DNA from: Fredricksoniimonas sp964643325
GTDB taxonomy: Bacteria; Omnitrophota; Gorgyraeia; Zapsychrales; Fredricksoniimonadaceae
Assembly: GCA_964643325.1 (NCBI GenBank)
Contig: CAZXSE010000001.1
Span: 100,798-164,797 of the forward strand
Reading direction: 5' to 3'
DNA length: 64,000 nt
Below are positions 1 to 8,900 of the stretch, piece by piece; the first letter of the stretch is position 1, and the number at the start of each line of letters is the position of its first letter. A program made the translations under genes and the position numbers. The notes below the pieces were generated by a model, which was not told where the DNA came from, made no database searches, and saw only the letters and a program-made list of their open reading frames with translations.

Positions 1-41
1 TCCGTAGTGTCGTCATGCCACCTTCCCGTTGAACCCCTTTA

Positions 42-2138
42 TCAATAGAGGAACAACATTTCCGCGTATGTCGGCAACGGCCATAATTCAGCCGGCACAA
101 GCCCTTCAAGGGCATCCGCCGCCTTGCGCGCGGCCAGCATTGCGGCTTTCATTTGTTCCGTGTCAGACGCATCGAGCGCGGCGTCGAGCGCCTTGATGCC
201 CGCGGCCAGCCCGTCGATGAGAACAGACACTTCCGCCAGCGCTTCACGCGCCGTTGCGGCCTTGCCGCCCGCATCCTCGACCGCTTTCACGGCCGACGCC
301 AAATTGGTCTGATGCTGCAGCGCCGCGGGAAGGATCAGCGTGGCCGCCATGGTCCTTGCGCATTCAGCTTCATAGCTCAGGACGCTGTTGTAATTATGCA
401 TGTAGATCTCATGACGCGACAGAAGTTCTTTCTGCGTCAGGACCGCGTATTTCGCGAACAGTGTCAGGGCCTTCTGTGTCTCATAAGCCTTGAGCGCTTC
501 GGGCGTGGTTTTCATATTCGCAAGCCCGCGCTTTTCCGCTTCCTTATGCCAGGCCTCGGTGTAATTGTCCCCATTGAAAATAACGCGCTTGTGCTTCTTG
601 ATAATGCCCTGCAAGATGGCCTGCACCGACTTGTTGAAGTCCTTCTTGGCCTTCACATCCGCTTCAAGCTGCGTGCACATTGCGTCGAACGCTTCCGCTA
701 CGATCGTGTTCAGCACCACGTTCGCGGCCGCCGGATTCATGTTCGATCCGAGCGCGCGGAACTCAAACTTATTCCCTGTGAACGCAAAAGACGAGGTGCG
801 GTTGCGGTCCGTGGCGTCGCGCGGCAACGTCGGAATAACATCCACGCCGATCGCGATCGTGCCGCCGGACTTGGCACTGGTAGCACTGCCCTTTTCGATC
901 TGCTCGACAATATCGGCCAGCTGATCGCCCAGGAAGATCGAGATGATCGCGGGCGGAGCCTCGTTGGCGCCCAGGCGGTGATCATTGCCGGGCGATGCGA
1001 CCGACGCGCGCAAGAGGTCCGCGTGCGTATCGACCGCCTTGATGACCGCGCACAAGGTGAACAGGAACTTCGCGTTCTCGTGCGGATTGGAACCCGGGTG
1101 CAGCCAGTTCTTGCCGTCGCAACCGACGATAGACCAGTTGTTATGCTTGCCGGAACCGTTGACCCCCGCAAAAGGCTTTTCATGCAGCAGGCATACGAGG
1201 CCATGCTTGTCCGCGATCTGCTTCATCAATTCCATGCAGATCAGGTTGTGATCGACCGCCAGATTCAGGCGCTCGTACATGGGCGCGATCTCGAACTGCG
1301 CAGGGGCCACTTCATTATGGCGCGTTTTTGCCGGAGCCCCAAGCCGCCAGAGCGCCTGGTCCAGGTCCTCCATGAATGCCAGGATCCGCGGACGGATGGC
1401 CCCGAAATAATGGTCTTCCATCTGCTGATGGCGCGCCGGCTTGCGGCCGAACAGCGTCCGGCCCGTCTGGATCAGGTCAAGCCGCTTCTCGTAATACGCC
1501 TTGTCGATCAGAAAATATTCCTGTTCCGGCCCGAGCGTAACATACGGCCGTGTAACAGCTTTAAGGCCGAACAATTTCCCGGCACGGTCCATTTGTTTGG
1601 CGAGCGCCGCGGAAGAACGCAACAAGGGCGTCTTCTTGTCCAGCGCTTCCCCATGATAGCCGCAAAAAATGGTCGGGATGCACAACGTCGCCCCGTCCTC
1701 GCTTTCCTTGATGAACGCGGGGCTCGTCGGGTCCCAGGCCGTATAACCGCGCGCTTCGAACGTGGCGCGCAGCCCGCCGGACGGAAATGAGGATGCGTCC
1801 GGTTCGCCCTGGATGAGCTCTTTCGCGGAGAATGCCATCTCAACGCCGCCCTGGCCGTCAGGCGAAATGAACGAATCATGCTTCTCGGCGGTCGAACCGG
1901 TGAGCGGCTGGAACCAGTGGCAAAAATGGGTCGCGCCCTTGGACAATGCCCAGGATTTCATGGCCTGCGCCACCTCATCCGCGATCTTCGGGTCAATAAC
2001 GCCGCCGTCGTTGATCGTCTTGCTGAGAGAGGCATACGCCTTCGCTGAAAGGTACTTTTTCATGGCCTTGAAACTGAACACATTCTCGCCGTACATCGCT
2101 TCAACCGCGCTGATGAACTTTGTGGCTGCCTTTGTCAT
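42..2138 (-). CDS. glnN: Type III glutamine synthetase (GSIII)
   Basis: ATP-dependent synthesis of glutamine from glutamate and ammonia in the cytoplasm. At 698 aa it has the length of the GSIII class rather than the ~450-470 aa of GSI. Visible family blocks include GPEQEYFLID, the ammonia/glutamate-site stretch NGSGKHNNWS, and DRNRTSSFAFTGNKFEFRALG near the middle, which is diagnostic of GSIII. The C-terminal ~200 residues are a helical extension typical of this class. The ATG at 2138 follows AAGGAG with a 7-nt spacer. It lies downstream of a GAF-ANTAR gene and has its own promoter plus an antitermination leader (2139-2338), so control by antitermination is likely. Identification is firm; the regulation is inferred from sequence. 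Confidence 0.96.
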   Translation of the reverse strand: MTKAATKFISAVEAMYGENVFSFKAMKKYLSAKAYASLSKTINDGGVIDPKIADEVAQAMKSWALSKGATHFCHWFQPLTGSTAEKHDSFISPDGQGGVEMAFSAKELIQGEPDASSFPSGGLRATFEARGYTAWDPTSPAFIKESEDGATLCIPTIFCGYHGEALDKKTPLLRSSAALAKQMDRAGKLFGLKAVTRPYVTLGPEQEYFLIDKAYYEKRLDLIQTGRTLFGRKPARHQQMEDHYFGAIRPRILAFMEDLDQALWRLGAPAKTRHNEVAPAQFEIAPMYERLNLAVDHNLICMELMKQIADKHGLVCLLHEKPFAGVNGSGKHNNWSIVGCDGKNWLHPGSNPHENAKFLFTLCAVIKAVDTHADLLRASVASPGNDHRLGANEAPPAIISIFLGDQLADIVEQIEKGSATSAKSGGTIAIGVDVIPTLPRDATDRNRTSSFAFTGNKFEFRALGSNMNPAAANVVLNTIVAEAFDAMCTQLEADVKAKKDFNKSVQAILQGIIKKHKRVIFNGDNYTEAWHKEAEKRGLANMKTTPEALKAYETQKALTLFAKYAVLTQKELLSRHEIYMHNYNSVLSYEAECARTMAATLILPAALQHQTNLASAVKAVEDAGGKAATAREALAEVSVLIDGLAAGIKALDAALDASDTEQMKAAMLAARKAADALEGLVPAELWPLPTYAEMLFLY

Positions 2139-2200
2139 GTCCTTGCTCCTTGATAGTGCGTATCAGATCTGTTAATGGGATCACACCGGTCCCGGGAAGG

Positions 2201-2249
2201 AAAATAAAATAATCCTCTCCCGGAAAAACATCTTTTCTCCAAAAGAGGA
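2201..2249 (-). terminator. Intrinsic terminator inside the glnN leader (attenuator)
   Basis: On the minus strand the arms TCCTCT (2249-2244) and AGAGGA (2218-2213) close a 37-nt hairpin. Inside them UUU faces GGG (wobble), then GGA pairs UCC and AAAA pairs UUUU around a GATG loop with one bulged G. A T-rich tail, TTATTTTATTTT (2212-2201), follows at once. It sits between the glnN promoter and the glnN start codon, so it would stop transcription before glnN unless disrupted. The upper arm is shared with the second hairpin of the ANTAR-like motif. Confidence 0.85.
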
Positions 2250-2297
2250 CGTCATCGCCCTGTCTACCTTATATAAAGGAAGGCCTCACTGCCTTCC
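2246..2297 (-). promoter_or_regulatory. ANTAR-type two-hairpin RNA motif in the glnN leader
   Basis: Hairpin 1 (2297-2278) is a perfect 7-bp stem GGAAGGC/GCCTTCC closing the hexaloop AGTGAG, which has A at loop position 1 and G at position 4, the known ANTAR target signature. After a 16-nt linker, hairpin 2 (2261-2246) is AGGGC/GTCCT (one G-U pair) with hexaloop GATGAC, keeping G4 but not A1. Four nucleotides of hairpin 2 (TCCT) are also the 5' arm of the following terminator, so the two structures are mutually exclusive. A GAF-ANTAR protein is encoded immediately upstream. The weak point is the imperfect second loop. Confidence 0.75.
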
Positions 2298-2309
2298 AAA
2301 ACTCGCAAA

Positions 2310-2338
2310 AGTATATCGCGGTGAAAATCCTTTGTCAA
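2310..2338 (-). promoter_or_regulatory. Sigma-70-type promoter of glnN
   Basis: Minus-strand TTGACA (2338-2333), 17-nt spacer, TATACT (2315-2310): a near-consensus housekeeping promoter. The predicted start near 2303 gives a leader of about 165 nt holding the ANTAR-like hairpins and terminator. Confidence 0.85.
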
Positions 2339-2371
2339 TCACAAAATTCCGGCGATTTTACCCTCTTTTTC

Positions 2372-3592
2372 CTATGTTTTCTGGATATCGGCCATCAAAA
2401 GCACTGACTCCGCGATCTCTTTCATGGTCTTGCAGGTATCCATGCTCTTTTTATGGATCAGCTTGTAGGCCGCATCCTCCGAAAGGCCCTGCATCTTCAT
2501 GAGCGCCCCTTTGGCGCGCTCGACCAGCTTGCGCGTTTCAAGGGCTTCCCTGGCCTTGAGCGCCTCTTCCATCAGTTTTGTATTCTCAACCGCCACGGCC
2601 GCCTGATTGGCCACAAGCTGGAGGGCGCCGATCTCGTCCGCTGTGAAAGAATGAGGCTCTTTCGTATAAACATTGATCACTCCCAGGGCCCTGTCCTTGA
2701 CGATCATCGGCACCGCCAGCATGGACGTCAGCCCCTCCCTGATCGCCAGGTCCCGATAAAAATACCTGTTCTCCCGGCGTACATCTTCGATGGCCACGGC
2801 CTTGCGGGTCTTGATCACATCACCCATCAGGCTGGCATCGACCTTCAGATTGGGCTTTTTCTTGTAGTCATCGCTCAGGCTCTGCGTGGCCTTGATGACA
2901 AGTTCCTGGCCCTTGGGATCGAGCAGCATGATCGAACAGACCTTGGAGTTCAGCATTTCCGCGATAACGACCACAATAAGGCTCAGGATCTCGTCGAGGT
3001 ATTTCTGGGACGTGACCGTCTGACTGACCTTGACGAGCGTGTCGAACTGCAGGGCCTTTGCGTGGGTCTCTTTATAAAGCCGGGCATGTTCAATAACGCT
3101 GCCCACCTGACGGCCGATCATCTCAAGGAGCGTGATGGCATTAGTTGGATGCTCCCGGACCTTCTTGTGCTGAAGATTGATAACGCCGATGGCTTTGCCC
3201 TTATAAACGATCGGCACAGCCACGAACGCCTCATACTTGTCCTCGGGCAGGACATCGAACGCCTTGAACCGCGGATCAGCATAGGCGTTCTCCTGGATAA
3301 TGACCGGCTTATTGTTCTTCGCGGCCCAGCCCGTCAACCCTTCGCCAACCTTAAGAAGAATGCGGCCCAGTTCTTTCTTGTGCGGGGTCTTGGACGCGCG
3401 CAAGACCAGATGCCTTTTACCCTCATCAAAAAGATAGATGAAGACCGAATCCGCGTGCGTGATGTCGGTCACGGCCCGGACGATCTCGTACAGAATGGTA
3501 TCCAGTTCAAGCTCAGAGGTCGTGATGTCAACGACCTTGCGCAAAACTTCTAATTCATTGGCAGAAGAGAACCGCGATCTGTTCCTGACCAT
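2372..3592 (-). CDS. GAF-GAF-ANTAR transcription antiterminator
   Basis: Cytoplasmic ligand- or redox-sensing RNA-binding regulator. Two GAF domains span roughly residues 20-165 and 180-345; the second half of each carries the FVAVPIVYKGKAIGVINLQH-type strand. The last ~55 residues fit ANTAR: ETRKLVERAKGALMKMQGLS, then an alternating helix ending in EIAESVLLM. ANTAR proteins bind paired hexaloop hairpins in nascent RNA and prevent termination. Such a pair with a terminator lies directly downstream, in front of glnN, making glnN the obvious target. No receiver domain or phosphorylation site is present, so the signal is likely a small molecule bound by GAF. The SD is GGAAGGTGGT before ATG. It lies 13 nt after the lipoprotein gene. 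Confidence 0.93.
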   Translation of the reverse strand: MVRNRSRFSSANELEVLRKVVDITTSELELDTILYEIVRAVTDITHADSVFIYLFDEGKRHLVLRASKTPHKKELGRILLKVGEGLTGWAAKNNKPVIIQENAYADPRFKAFDVLPEDKYEAFVAVPIVYKGKAIGVINLQHKKVREHPTNAITLLEMIGRQVGSVIEHARLYKETHAKALQFDTLVKVSQTVTSQKYLDEILSLIVVVIAEMLNSKVCSIMLLDPKGQELVIKATQSLSDDYKKKPNLKVDASLMGDVIKTRKAVAIEDVRRENRYFYRDLAIREGLTSMLAVPMIVKDRALGVINVYTKEPHSFTADEIGALQLVANQAAVAVENTKLMEEALKAREALETRKLVERAKGALMKMQGLSEDAAYKLIHKKSMDTCKTMKEIAESVLLMADIQKT

Positions 3593-3605
3593 ACCACCTT
3601 CCTTG

Positions 3606-4124
3606 TTATTGCGCGTGCTGTATCAGGACGCGCAGGGTCCTTGCGCCCACCAGCCCGTCGGGCTTCAATCCATTCGCCGCCTGAAATGCCTTGAGCGCCG
3701 ACCGGGTCCTGCTGCCCGGACGGCCGTCGATCTTGCCGGGATCATATCCCGCCTGCACCAGGGCCCGCTGCAGGGCCGCTCCATCCAGCGCGTCATTGCT
3801 GACCAAGGGGCTTTGAATATAATACTGTACCTTTTCCCAAGTCATTTTGTCAACAAAGCGTGTGACCTCGATGCCCTCATCCGCCTGGAACTTTGCCACG
3901 GCATCGCGCGTTCCCGCGCCGAATTTGCCGTCAGGAATGCCGGACTGATATCCCAAAAGCCGCAAATACTTCTGCAGCTGTTCCACGCGGGCATTGTACT
4001 GGTCGAACGCGACCTCGCCGAGTATCTGGCGCTCTTCTCCGCCGGGCTTGTGCAAAAGCCCGTAGATCCTGTCGCAACCCGCCAGCACGGGAAGAAGAAT
4101 TAAAAGGAAAAGAATGCCCCGCAT
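3606..4124 (-). CDS. Lipoprotein with two peptidoglycan-binding domains
   Basis: 172-aa cell-envelope protein. The start MRGILFLLILLPVLAGC is a type II signal peptide with lipobox LAGC, so the mature protein should be lipidated at Cys17. Two PG_binding_1 (PF01471-like) repeats follow: QLQKYLRLLGYQ...GAGTRDAVAKFQADEG, and ALQRALVQAGYDPGKIDG...TRSALKAFQAANGLKPDG. Family knowledge suggests it anchors to or senses peptidoglycan. The reading frame stays open upstream to 4454, but that part is antisense to the divergent gene and would bury the signal peptide, so 4124 is preferred. The apparent promoter leaves almost no 5' UTR. Confidence 0.85.
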   Translation of the reverse strand: MRGILFLLILLPVLAGCDRIYGLLHKPGGEERQILGEVAFDQYNARVEQLQKYLRLLGYQSGIPDGKFGAGTRDAVAKFQADEGIEVTRFVDKMTWEKVQYYIQSPLVSNDALDGAALQRALVQAGYDPGKIDGRPGSRTRSALKAFQAANGLKPDGLVGARTLRVLIQHAQ

Positions 4125-4165
4125 AAGTATATGATTATAATAACAAAAGCTGAAAGCTGTAAAAA
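4118..4165. promoter_or_regulatory. Divergent promoter region with a shared palindromic -10 box
   Basis: The 8-bp palindrome ATTATAAT (4134-4141) gives TATAAT on both strands. On the minus strand TTTACA lies 18 nt upstream of it, and transcription would begin only a few nt before the lipoprotein ATG (4124). On the plus strand the -10 at 4136-4141 has no clear -35, and its start near 4148 would favour the ATG at 4182 for the divergent gene. Confidence 0.5.
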
Positions 4166-4181
4166 TTCTTGGGATGTTGCC

Positions 4182-5951
4182 ATGCTCACCAGTATGATCG
4201 AACGCCTCAAAAAAGCCCTCTCCCGCAACGAGAACGTGTACCTGCTCTTGGCCGTCATGGCATGCGCGGCCTATTGCCTGTGCCTGCCCAACGAGATGTT
4301 CTGGGACGATCATGATTTCATCCTCAAGAACACCTACATCAAGGACTGGCGGTTCTGGCCGAACTTCTTCACCGAAAACATCATTGCAGGCAATCACCTC
4401 ATCAGCAATTACTGGCGCCCCCTGCTGCAGACGATCTTTGCGATTGAATGGCATTTATGGAGCGACTGGGCCTGGGGCTGGCATGCCGTGGCGATCGCCT
4501 GGCACGCCGCAGCGGCCATGATGTTGTTCAAAACCGTGCATATTCTCCTGAAAGGCCGCACGCTCGCGATCCTGACAGCGCTGCTGTGGCTCGTGCACCC
4601 CGTGCATACGGAAGCGGTGGTCTATCCCAACAGCATGGGCGACGCGCTCGCCACATTCTTCGTGCTCGCCGGTATTTACGGCTACGCGCGCTTTCGCGAA
4701 GGCCGCAAACCAACGCGCTGGTATGCCATGGCACTTGCCATGTACCCGCTGGCGCTTTTGTCCAAGGAGACCGGCATCCTCCTGGTCGCCTTCATCGGGC
4801 TCGCGGACTTCCTGTTGATCCCCGACGAACAAGGCGCCGCGCCCGGCCATTACCAGCGCATCCTCAGGATCCTCAAACGCATCTGGCCTTTTATCCTCAT
4901 GGCGGTCGTTTATCTTGTACTGCGCGCCACGGTGCTCAATTTCCGTAATTCGTTCAATTTCTACGATGAGGTCACGCCCTTCACGTCGAACTTCTGGCTG
5001 CGCCTGGGCACGTTCTTTCGCGTGATCGCGCTCGATGCCGGATTTATCTTTATTCCGTATGAACTGCGCGTGGAACGGCTGATCGACACACCCAAAACAC
5101 TCCTGGAGCCTGATGTCCTTTGGGGCATGGCCATTTGCGCGGGCATGACGATCCTTGCGATCCGTAACTGGACGCGACGTCCGGCCATCGCCTTCGGCAT
5201 CCTGTGGTTCTTTGTCGCGATCCTTCCCACGTGCAACCTGTTCGTCATCATCAACGCGATGGTCTATGAACATTTCCTGTACGCCGCGCTGGCCGGGATC
5301 CTGATCGCAATACTGACCTTCGCGCTGGAATGGGCGCATGACGCGCGCCGGCGCCGTCTCCTTTTTGCAGCCGTAATGGGTATCATCCTGATCTTCACGG
5401 GGCGCTGTGCCTGGCGCTGCCTGGACTGGCGCACAGCCACCGGGTTCTATGAGCAGCTGCTGCCTCATGTGCCGACGAGTTACCGCGTCATCAATAATCT
5501 GGGCATGGCTTACGCCGAAAGCGGCTCTCCGGAGAAAGCGCTGGCCACCTATGCCAAGGCGATCGCACTCGACCCGACGAATGCCGTAGCCTATCACAAT
5601 ACAGCCAACATCCACCGCGACGCCGGCCGTAAGGATGTCGCCCGGATCTATTATGAAAAAGCCCTGGAGCTGCAGCCGAACTTCATCTTCTCCTACAAAT
5701 CCCTGGCCCAGATCTATATCGACAACAACGAATACAACAAGGCGCGCCTTTTGCTCGAAAAGTATTACCTGATGTGCGACGAGCAGGCCTACATCCTGAA
5801 ACTGCTCACCGAGCTGGCTTTCCGCGAAGGCGCCCATGCCGAAGCCAGGAACTATCTGCTCATGACCCTGCAGTTAAGGCCTAATGATCCGGATGCTCTC
5901 GCCGCGCTCAAGACGCTGGAAAAGATATCAGAAAAAAAGCCCGTCAAATGA
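4182..5951 (+). CDS. Polytopic glycosyltransferase-like protein with C-terminal TPRs
   Basis: 589 aa. About ten membrane segments occupy residues 20-430. The first extracytoplasmic loop has an acidic pair (MFWDDHDF), as in GT-C fold enzymes, and the loop motif LVHPVHTEAVVYPNS resembles the TMTC/DUF1736 O-mannosyltransferase-like family. The C-terminal ~150 residues form about four TPR units (NNLGMAYAESGSPEKALATY and following). It may transfer sugars from a lipid carrier to exported proteins; substrate unknown. The only plus-strand gene in the window. An in-frame ATG at 4131 exists but overlaps the probable -10 box and has no SD; 4182 is preferred. Confidence 0.75.
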   Translation: MLTSMIERLKKALSRNENVYLLLAVMACAAYCLCLPNEMFWDDHDFILKNTYIKDWRFWPNFFTENIIAGNHLISNYWRPLLQTIFAIEWHLWSDWAWGWHAVAIAWHAAAAMMLFKTVHILLKGRTLAILTALLWLVHPVHTEAVVYPNSMGDALATFFVLAGIYGYARFREGRKPTRWYAMALAMYPLALLSKETGILLVAFIGLADFLLIPDEQGAAPGHYQRILRILKRIWPFILMAVVYLVLRATVLNFRNSFNFYDEVTPFTSNFWLRLGTFFRVIALDAGFIFIPYELRVERLIDTPKTLLEPDVLWGMAICAGMTILAIRNWTRRPAIAFGILWFFVAILPTCNLFVIINAMVYEHFLYAALAGILIAILTFALEWAHDARRRRLLFAAVMGIILIFTGRCAWRCLDWRTATGFYEQLLPHVPTSYRVINNLGMAYAESGSPEKALATYAKAIALDPTNAVAYHNTANIHRDAGRKDVARIYYEKALELQPNFIFSYKSLAQIYIDNNEYNKARLLLEKYYLMCDEQAYILKLLTELAFREGAHAEARNYLLMTLQLRPNDPDALAALKTLEKISEKKPVK

Positions 5952-5960
5952 CGGGCTTTT
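5935..5960. terminator. Bidirectional intrinsic terminator between convergent genes
   Basis: A perfect 12-bp stem, AAAAGCCCGTCA / TGACGGGCTTTT, with a 2-nt AA loop; an A-run precedes it and a T-run ends it, so it can stop transcription from both sides. The TGA stop of the plus-strand gene (5949-5951) is part of the stem. The convergent minus-strand gene ends at 5981. Confidence 0.88.
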
Positions 5961-5980
5961 GATGATCGACCATCTTATTT

Positions 5981-8900
5981 TCATTGCAAGATCGTCTTGA
6001 CCGGCATGATGTTAACAATGACCGGCGTGAACCCGGCAACGCCTTCGGCCTTGATGCGTTCGATAACCGCAGGGTCGACCTTCACTGTAACGGCCTCATT
6101 CGTACGCTCGATCTTCAAGTTCAATGCCGCGAGATCAAAGTCGATGCCGCCGAGATCTTGGGAGGCCGCTATCTGCGGCAGGATCGCCTGTGACAATCCC
6201 GCATCGCGCCCCGTGACAACCGATGCGTTCAACCACCCGAAAACGCGCCGCGCCTCAAGAACGGCATGTTCCGGCGAATCAGAACCATGTGTTGCATTGC
6301 GCATTAAGTCGCCCGGCACCCCGAATCGGGGGCGGATCACATCCTTCATGAGCGCCCTCAGCTTCTCGACAGCATTATTGCCGGACTTTAATGTCAGGAA
6401 CACGGGGATCACCTGGCCTTCCCCGGAAATATAATCGACCAGCTCCTGAAAGAACGCTTTTCCGGCATGAACATCATAGAATTCCTTTGCCTGTTCCGAC
6501 GTCAACACCATCGCCGGCGCCGTGATCACGTCAAACCCCGCATCACGATACTCCTGAAAGATCGCCTCTTTGTTCTTGACGCCGTCGGGCTTGATCATGG
6601 CGTAAACAGCCCGCCCTTCACGCGCATTCTTAAGGAAATCATGTTGGAATATCGCCAAAGAGGTCACTGCCGCGGCATCGGCCGGCTCGGGCGCATCCGC
6701 AACATTCTCCAAAAGGCTCTGTGCGGCATCAATCGTTGAAACAGTGACATCCCCCTGTTCATTGACCACGACATGCACATCTTCCAGAATGATCTTTCCG
6801 TCGGGCATTAACAGGAAGTCTTTTTTGTGCTCGTTCAAGTCCACTTCCGACCCGGTGTTGTTCTCTATCAAGACCTTGCCGCGCAAGATCGCATCTTCGA
6901 ACTTCACCACACCTTTAATACTGATCTCTTTTAACGCGTCGACATTCGCATGTCCGAACGCATCCATGACATTCTGGACATCTTCATAATATTTGTCCAT
7001 GCTGCCAAAGCCCGGCAGGCTGCCCGGATTATTATTGACCAGTCTCCACGTAGCTGTATCGATCCTGAAATACCCCGAGTCGGCATACAGCCAATGGTCC
7101 CACGCATACTTGACCGGCGTAAAGAACGTTTCTCTTTCATCCGTATCCGCATTGACAACATAAAGCAAGCGTTCAAATCCATACTTCTTCATCAGACCCC
7201 GCACCTGAGGATCCTCTGTGGTCACAGCAAAACGATTGATGTTGAGCAACGCAGAGCCCATCGCGCCCTCAAGCTGGATCACTTTCTTCTTCTCCGGACC
7301 CTTCAATTTTTCGTTCAGGATAAGGTCCGGCGTCACGATCTGCGCAAACTTGTTCGGCCCAATGATGTCGTAAAGCTCCTTAAGGAACGGCTGAAGAACG
7401 GAATAATTAACAAGCGCGATATTAGTATTAAAAAGCTGTCCGCCAGGCTCACCCGTCGTAAGCCCCATCTCCGCAAAGATCTTCTTCTGGTCATCCCCAC
7501 GCACCTGTCCAAGCTCGAGCATGTCGGTCACATACCCGCCCTGGGCAAGCTTCTCACCGCCGATCAATCCGCCTTTCTTATCCAAGGCAGTCTTCGTGGT
7601 CGATATCATGACGATCGGGACTTTCTTGTCTGCCATCCAGCCGACAATATAAGGATCCGGTGCATTGTTCGTACCATCGCCATTATAAACAGTGCGGATC
7701 AGGATCTGCCCTTCCGGAAGCTTTGCGGTCAACGCATCCTGCAGGACCATGCTACCCAACTGCCCGTGCCCACCCGGAGCAAGAAATTCATCTGTCATGG
7801 AATCTGTAGCAATGTCAATGACCGGCAAAGATGCCTGAACGATCTCAGCCGGGATCTCAATATTGTTCTCTGCTAGGACCTGCCGGTACGTTCTCTTGGC
7901 TAACTGCGGCAATTGGCCGTTGAGACGGTCCCGGAGATAGATCGTTTCATTCAGGAACTTTTGCATCGGCTCAAGGCTCTCGGAATTGACCAGCTCCTGC
8001 ATGATCACCTTGCCGTAATCCCCGGCTGTGTGCAAGACCTGCAGATATTTAAGCTCTGTCGTGCTCACCGGAACTTTGGTAACAACCACCGGATCACCAT
8101 TCTCATCAACTCCCGACAGATCAAGAAAGAAATACAGGTCCGTTCCTTTGGCCCCGATCTTGTCGCGCCCCAACTGTTCCTTCAAATAACGCTCGCGGGC
8201 CACGCTCGTGCCAAGCCCGCCGTTCATCTCATCCGCCCAAAGCACAACACTCTTCGCGGCCGCCAGATTCTCCTGCAGGCGCACCTGCGTTTTGTAATCT
8301 TTAGCCCCCAGGAACTTGTCCCTGTCCTCAGGCGTCATGCGCGCGGAAGGCAAAAAGTTCTTGTCGATAATAAGCTGTTTCTCCTGGCCGGGATTCTTTT
8401 TCATCCAGACATATTTCGCGAACAGCCCCTCCAGATAACCTTTATCAAATTCAGCCAGCCGGAGCTTATCCGCAAAAACATTCACGTCCGTGCTCATCGT
8501 CGGCACAGACGCATTGTCCTCTGCCATGTCCGCCTGGATGACCGCGACCGTGACCTGATTTAATTCCCCCGTCGATACCTGTGCCGCCCCCGGGATCTGG
8601 GCAGCGTCCGCAACCTTGTGCACGCCTACCGTGGCCGTCACCTGGGCCAGGTCCACGCCGCCCGAAAAATACTGCCGCGGCACAGTTGCCTGCGTCACCG
8701 GGTCCGTGTCTTCCTTTATATAGTTGAATACGCCTTCCTTGTAAGCCGCCACATACCGCTCATAGATTTTTTCTTTATCCGACGCATCCTCTGCGGCAAC
8801 GCCCGCCACCTTGCCCTGATCCGCGTACACCTGGGATAACAAACTTTCCTTTAAATTCTTCTTATACCAGGCCGCCAGAATGAGCGCCTGATAGACCTGG

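Noticed and set aside
153..1790. 545-codon plus-strand frame inside glnN
   Set aside because: Entirely antisense to glnN; arginine- and valine-rich with no recognisable domain.
4131..4181. Extended start of the TPR membrane protein at 4131
   Set aside because: The ATG overlaps the probable -10 box and lacks an SD; the 17 extra residues carry no feature.
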